NCBI RefSeq assembly: GCF_044359855.1
Contig: NZ_CP132291.1
Span: 1 to 64,000 of the forward strand
Length of the DNA stretch: 64,000 bases
Reading direction: 5' to 3'
Origin: Rummeliibacillus pycnus_A
Lineage (GTDB): Bacteria; Bacillota; Bacilli; Bacillales_A; Planococcaceae
Positions within the stretch are counted from its first letter, which is position 1, and each line of letters begins with the position of its first letter. Both the position numbers and the translations under genes were made by a program. Under the pieces are notes generated by a model that was not told the DNA's origin, searched no databases, and saw only the letters and a program-made list of their open reading frames with translations. Positions 60,914-64,000 of the stretch are shown in pieces.

Positions 60914-61447
60914 TTACCTCGTATATCGATTCGCATAATGGGAAGCGACAAAAGCATCTGGCTTAATCTTCGGCTCCACTCCAATGGATTCCATTCTAGC
61001 GACCATTTCTTGTACAAATTCACGCGTTTTGTTGCGTTTGCCAGCACCGATATCGATATGGCCTTCCATTGTAAAAGTTGAACCTTCATAAATAAATGGA
61101 AGAATGATGTCGATCAGTTGCTTTTTCTTTTCCTCTGAAAACATCGATACGATTTCTTCCGTGAAGGAGAGCTCTAGTGAAATGCGTTCATGTAGATGTA
61201 GCATTTTCCTTGGGACAATCACTTTTCTAATACATGCCCATACACCATGGCCTTCTTGCAAAATCACAATGCCAGTGATAAATACGGTGCAATCTTTATG
61301 AACTTGTGAGTCCGTTCCAACGATTAATCGATAATTCCCCCTCGGATTTAAACTCATATAATGGACAATATGATCAAAAACGTCTTCGAAAGACATATTT
61401 TTTTCTTGAAGATTTTGAAAAGGATCGTAACGAAATGAATTTCCCAT
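60914..61447 (-). CDS. ykuK: YkuK family RNase H-like protein (DUF458)
   Basis: 177 residues, matching B. subtilis YkuK: NYRLIVGTDSQVHKDCTVFI holds the acidic GTDSQ of an RNase H-like fold, followed by ACIRKVIVPRKMLHLHERIS, GHIDIGAGKRNKTREFVQEM and FVASHYANRYTR at the C-terminus. The biochemical role is unproven. Family members are ubiquitous in Bacillales. Confidence 0.9.
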   Translation of the reverse strand: MGNSFRYDPFQNLQEKNMSFEDVFDHIVHYMSLNPRGNYRLIVGTDSQVHKDCTVFITGIVILQEGHGVWACIRKVIVPRKMLHLHERISLELSFTEEIVSMFSEEKKKQLIDIILPFIYEGSTFTMEGHIDIGAGKRNKTREFVQEMVARMESIGVEPKIKPDAFVASHYANRYTR

Positions 61448-61592
61448 GTTTCACCGCTTCTTTCCTTAAAAGGGTTGTATATTACATTATATCCAAGTGT
61501 ATTTTAATTGTTGCAGAAGAAATGACTTGAGTATTACTCTGGATTGTTTGATAATTTATAATATATGTTATGTAGGAGATGTAAATAATATA

Positions 61593-62495
61593 ATGAATAT
61601 TGATTATAATGAAATGTCAAATCAAGAAAATAAGGAATTCGAAAATCGTGCGCGTTTGTTAGTGAAATGTCCAGATAAACCTGGGATTGTATCGGTGTTG
61701 TCTTCGTTTTTACATAATCACGATGCCAATATTATTGAGTCAAATCAGTTTTCTACGGATCCTGAGAATGGAACATTTTTCATTCGTTTCGAATATCACT
61801 GTGATAATCTTCAACAAAAGGCTGTTGAAATGGAAAAGGATTTTGAAATTATCGCAGAAGATTATCAGATGCAATACCGTTTTTATTATCGAAATGTTCG
61901 CGAGCGTTCAGCTATCTTTGTATCAAAAGAGACACACTGTTTGTTGGAACTATTATGGGAATGGCAAAATGGGGATTTAGAAACAGATATCGCGTTGGTC
62001 ATTAGTAATCACGAGACAGCACGCCCGATAGTTGAGGCATTAGGTATTCCTTTTTATTATATTCCAGCAAATAAGGATATACGCAAACAAGTGGAAGAAG
62101 AGCAAATTCGTTTAATAGAAGAATATAAAGTAGATGTGCTGATTTTGGCTCGTTATATGCAAATTTTAACACCTGATTTTGTAAGCCATTTTGAAAATCG
62201 CATTATCAATATTCACCACTCATTCTTACCTGCATTTATCGGAGCAGGTCCTTATGAACGTGCATTTGCTCGTGGCGTGAAACTGATAGGTGCAACTTCA
62301 CATTATGTGACCAATGATTTGGACGAAGGTCCAATTATCGAACAAGACGTAGAACGTGTAGATCATCGCGATGATGCCGAGAAGTTGAAAAAAATCGGTC
62401 GTCAAATCGAACGTCGAGTTCTTGTAAAAGCTGTTAGATGGCATTTAGAAAACCGCATTATTGTGGAAGGGAATAAGACGATTGTCTTCCATTGA
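61593..62495 (+). CDS. purU: Formyltetrahydrofolate deformylase
   Basis: 300 residues. An N-terminal ACT domain (RLLVKCPDKPGIVSVLSSFL) is followed by a formyltransferase-like domain with the catalytic set: IALVISNHETARPIVE, VLILARYMQILTPDFV, NIHHSFLPAFIGAGPYERAF (Asn-His) and GATSHYVTNDLDEGPIIEQD (Asp). It hydrolyses 10-formyl-THF to formate and THF, balancing one-carbon pools. An in-frame extension upstream lacks homology; AGGAGATG supports this start though the spacing is long. Confidence 0.95.
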   Translation: MNIDYNEMSNQENKEFENRARLLVKCPDKPGIVSVLSSFLHNHDANIIESNQFSTDPENGTFFIRFEYHCDNLQQKAVEMEKDFEIIAEDYQMQYRFYYRNVRERSAIFVSKETHCLLELLWEWQNGDLETDIALVISNHETARPIVEALGIPFYYIPANKDIRKQVEEEQIRLIEEYKVDVLILARYMQILTPDFVSHFENRIINIHHSFLPAFIGAGPYERAFARGVKLIGATSHYVTNDLDEGPIIEQDVERVDHRDDAEKLKKIGRQIERRVLVKAVRWHLENRIIVEGNKTIVFH

Positions 62496-62596
62496 TTGCA
62501 AAGCGGGTTGAGATGTGAATAGGACAAGGAATATTTTCTAAAACAGTACAACTTTGCTTCAAATCGGCACCCATTAAATCGGATGTGTGATTATTT

Positions 62597-62640
62597 AAGA
62601 GTGTAGACAAAGTCTTTTTGACTTGGTCTGCACTCTTTCC
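62597..62640 (+). terminator. Hairpin terminator between purU and a convergent gene
   Basis: AAGAGTGtAGACaAAGTC / GACTTgGTCTgCACTCTT, T5 loop. There is only a weak T-run afterwards. Confidence 0.6.
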
Positions 62641-62723
62641 TTATGAATGATTTAATCAGTAGTAAAGATCTGCGTGTCTTGAAAACGCTTGTCCCGATTC
62701 AAATAAATAGTCCGTCAATCATA

Positions 62724-63368
62724 TTAAGATATTTTGCCGAATTTATTACAACTAAACTCTATAGTGAACGCTTTCTCAAACGATTGACCGTATTTCTTAA
62801 AGATACCTTCAATGTGAATGCTATATGTACGACCACCATCTATTAGAGATGCCTCGTAAGATGTTTGCTCCCACTTACCAGAAGAGCCTACTACATGTGT
62901 TGAAATATTGTCTATTTTTGCAAACAACTGACGGTCAGAGCGTTCGTTGTATTGAGTTTCAATGTTAGCTGTAACTTCAATCTCAGGTATATGACCACTA
63001 ACATAAATGTGTGTTGTTTTTATCGTTTTTCCGTTGACGTTTTTAGCTATAAGATCATAAGTTGACGATAAAGCATTTAATGTTTCACGTTCAGTTGTTA
63101 TATGTTCATCGACCATATTTTGGATCATTGTTGCAAATGCTTTCGGTTCAACCCAATCTTCTGGTTTAAACTTATCCATAGGTACTACTTCAATATGAAT
63201 ACCTACTTTCTTTTCCATTGCCTCATCCACGATTTTTACATACTGCTTATAATATTGTTGTTTTTGCTTTTCAGTGAGTGAATTTGCAGTAGCCGATTCG
63301 ATAGTTGTCGTTCCTAACAATGAAACTGAAATAACAAGTGTTACAATGAATTTTGTAAATTTACCCAT
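62724..63368 (-). CDS. Hypothetical secreted protein (214 aa)
   Basis: The start is the ATG five bases behind AAGGAGGTGG. Signal peptide at about 1-29 (SATANS cleavage region). The mature part is mixed: a helical TEKQKQQYYKQYVKIVDEAM, then beta-rich VSGHIPEIEVTANIETQYN and GGRTYSIHIEGIF. One Cys close to the C-terminus. No family recognised. Resembles other unnamed secreted proteins of Bacillus-type genomes. Confidence 0.65.
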   Translation of the reverse strand: MGKFTKFIVTLVISVSLLGTTTIESATANSLTEKQKQQYYKQYVKIVDEAMEKKVGIHIEVVPMDKFKPEDWVEPKAFATMIQNMVDEHITTERETLNALSSTYDLIAKNVNGKTIKTTHIYVSGHIPEIEVTANIETQYNERSDRQLFAKIDNISTHVVGSSGKWEQTSYEASLIDGGRTYSIHIEGIFKKYGQSFEKAFTIEFSCNKFGKIS

Positions 63369-63528
63369 TTTTACCACCTCCTTATAAAAATTATAAATGA
63401 AAAAGGTTTTAAAATATAGAGAGAAATATTTAAATATTTCAACTTTTTAATAGAAAAACAGTTTAGTAATTTATATTTGGTGCTTTAATTGTGTTTATAA
63501 ATTATGGTAATGTAATCATTAATAGGAA

Positions 63529-63687
63529 ATGATAGCAGGTGGATTTGGACGAGCCGATGATATTGATGACGTAATCTGTAATGTAGTAGGTGTTATTCTT
63601 GGATATAGCATTTATAAATTTATGTTCAAAATAGCAGATCAATTTCAAATTACAATATTACAAAACTTGAACTTCAAAAATTCATAA
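63529..63687 (+). pseudogene. C-terminal fragment of a VanZ-family protein
   Basis: 52 codons: GRADDIDDVICNVVGVILGY then SIYKFMFKIADQF match the last part of VanZ-like membrane proteins (the GR-x-D-DD-N-x-GG-x-GY region). The preceding four or five helices are absent and several stops precede the ATG in this frame. It is a truncated remnant. Confidence 0.65.
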
Positions 63688-63738
63688 CTGTTTGGTAGCG
63701 ATAATAGAGTTGATTAAAATGTGGAGGAGGTGTATTTT

Positions 63739-64000
63739 TTGGAAACAATTGAAATGGTAGAGCTAGACGAAGAGAATTTAAATGATAAGGGATGTTTTTG
63801 CCTTCGTAGCAAACCAAATTCAACAGGTTACTTAAATAAAAATGAATGGCTTATGGGAAAGTTCAATGAAGGGTTAAAGTATATAAAAATTATGGAGAAT
63901 AGCAAACAAGCAGGGTTTATCGAATATACACCTATTGAATATTCTTCAAGAGTTGTCTATGGTGAAAACTATTTAGTTATTCATTGCTTATGGGTACAAA
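63739..64000 (+). CDS. GNAT/YoaP-like acetyltransferase, 5' part only
   Basis: 87 codons from TTG behind a perfect GGAGGAGGTG; the gene runs off the window. The segments NLNDKGCFCLRSKPNSTGYL, KNEWLMGKFNEGLKYIKI, GFIEYTPIEYSSRVVYGENY and LVIHCLW are typical of the YoaP-related GNAT proteins, whose N-terminal Cys pair precedes the acetyltransferase fold. Substrate unknown. Confidence 0.75.
   Translation, partial: METIEMVELDEENLNDKGCFCLRSKPNSTGYLNKNEWLMGKFNEGLKYIKIMENSKQAGFIEYTPIEYSSRVVYGENYLVIHCLWVQ

Noticed and set aside
61497..61592. Upstream extension of purU
   Set aside because: The translation is unlike the ACT domain start and includes Cys-rich noise; orthologues start near the ATG at 61593.
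62643..62846. 67-codon plus-strand frame after purU
   Set aside because: Overlaps the 3' end of a supported minus-strand secreted protein gene and has no ribosome site.

Overview
The window is low-GC Firmicute DNA, most like a spore-forming Bacillaceae or Planococcaceae species (Lysinibacillus-like). Support for this: strong AGGAGG ribosome sites with many TTG and GTG starts, U-rich intrinsic terminators, spore-coat genes (a CotY/CotZ homologue and YheC/YheD ATP-grasp proteins), B. subtilis-type orthologues (ykuI, ykuK, amj, a yrkE-J-like sulfur cluster), and GC-rich hairpin repeats of a type seen in these genera. No rRNA, tRNA, CRISPR array or replication origin was recognised. The genus is an inference.

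Layout. 1-13.4 kb is a patchwork of small accessory genes: a PadR/DUF2812 pair, YciI, a DHFR-like reductase, a TetR gene followed by a broken short-chain dehydrogenase, an HXXEE membrane protein, an S9 peptidase, a divergent Lrp/cysteine-hydrolase pair, and an FAD-Rieske oxidoreductase. These are punctuated by a family of hairpin repeats, one of which is split by a complete IS3-family element (11973-13425). 13.8-25.3 kb holds a pentapeptide-repeat protein, a divergent TetR/MFS efflux pair, two secreted SH3-like proteins, a DUF2075 nuclease-helicase (possible phage defence), a polysaccharide deacetylase, a YbaK-type deacylase, a DUF2642 gene with an in-frame stop, an MBL-fold hydrolase and a HAD phosphatase. 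25.5-35.4 kb has two type I toxin-antitoxin loci (holin-like peptide plus convergent antisense RNA), sstT, a SAP-domain protein, a TetR/DUF4097 module, two P-loop proteins and a zinc alcohol dehydrogenase.

35.9-45.1 kb is the most unusual part. A CotY/CotZ-like coat gene is followed by an ATP-grasp/Mur-ligase fusion (722 aa), a convergent L-amino-acid-ligase-like ATP-grasp protein, a MurF-like ligase, a small cysteine-containing protein, a YheC/YheD ATP-grasp protein and a second MurF-like ligase. All these ligase families form amide or peptide bonds with ATP. The arrangement suggests a dedicated, ribosome-independent peptide or amide modification system tied to the spore surface. I know of no description of it.

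45.2-53.5 kb holds an NlpC/P60 protein with a dead second domain, a cobalamin riboswitch controlling cobT, the lipid II flippase amj, ykuI (EAL domain), a methyltransferase and two lipoproteins. 53.6-58.0 kb is a persulfide/sulfane-sulfur cluster (rhodanese, TusA-rhodanese, DsrE, rhodanese-persulfide dioxygenase, TusA, TauE) with four copies of an ATACC-N6-GGTAT operator expected for a CstR/YrkD-type repressor. A fifth, orphan copy lies behind cobT. The regulator gene itself is not in the window. 58-64 kb contains small membrane and secreted proteins, ykuK, purU, a VanZ remnant and the start of a GNAT gene.

GC-rich MITE-like elements with covarying terminal stems are scattered from 31 to 58 kb. 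One is nested inside another at 48 kb, and one sits within the sulfur gene cluster.
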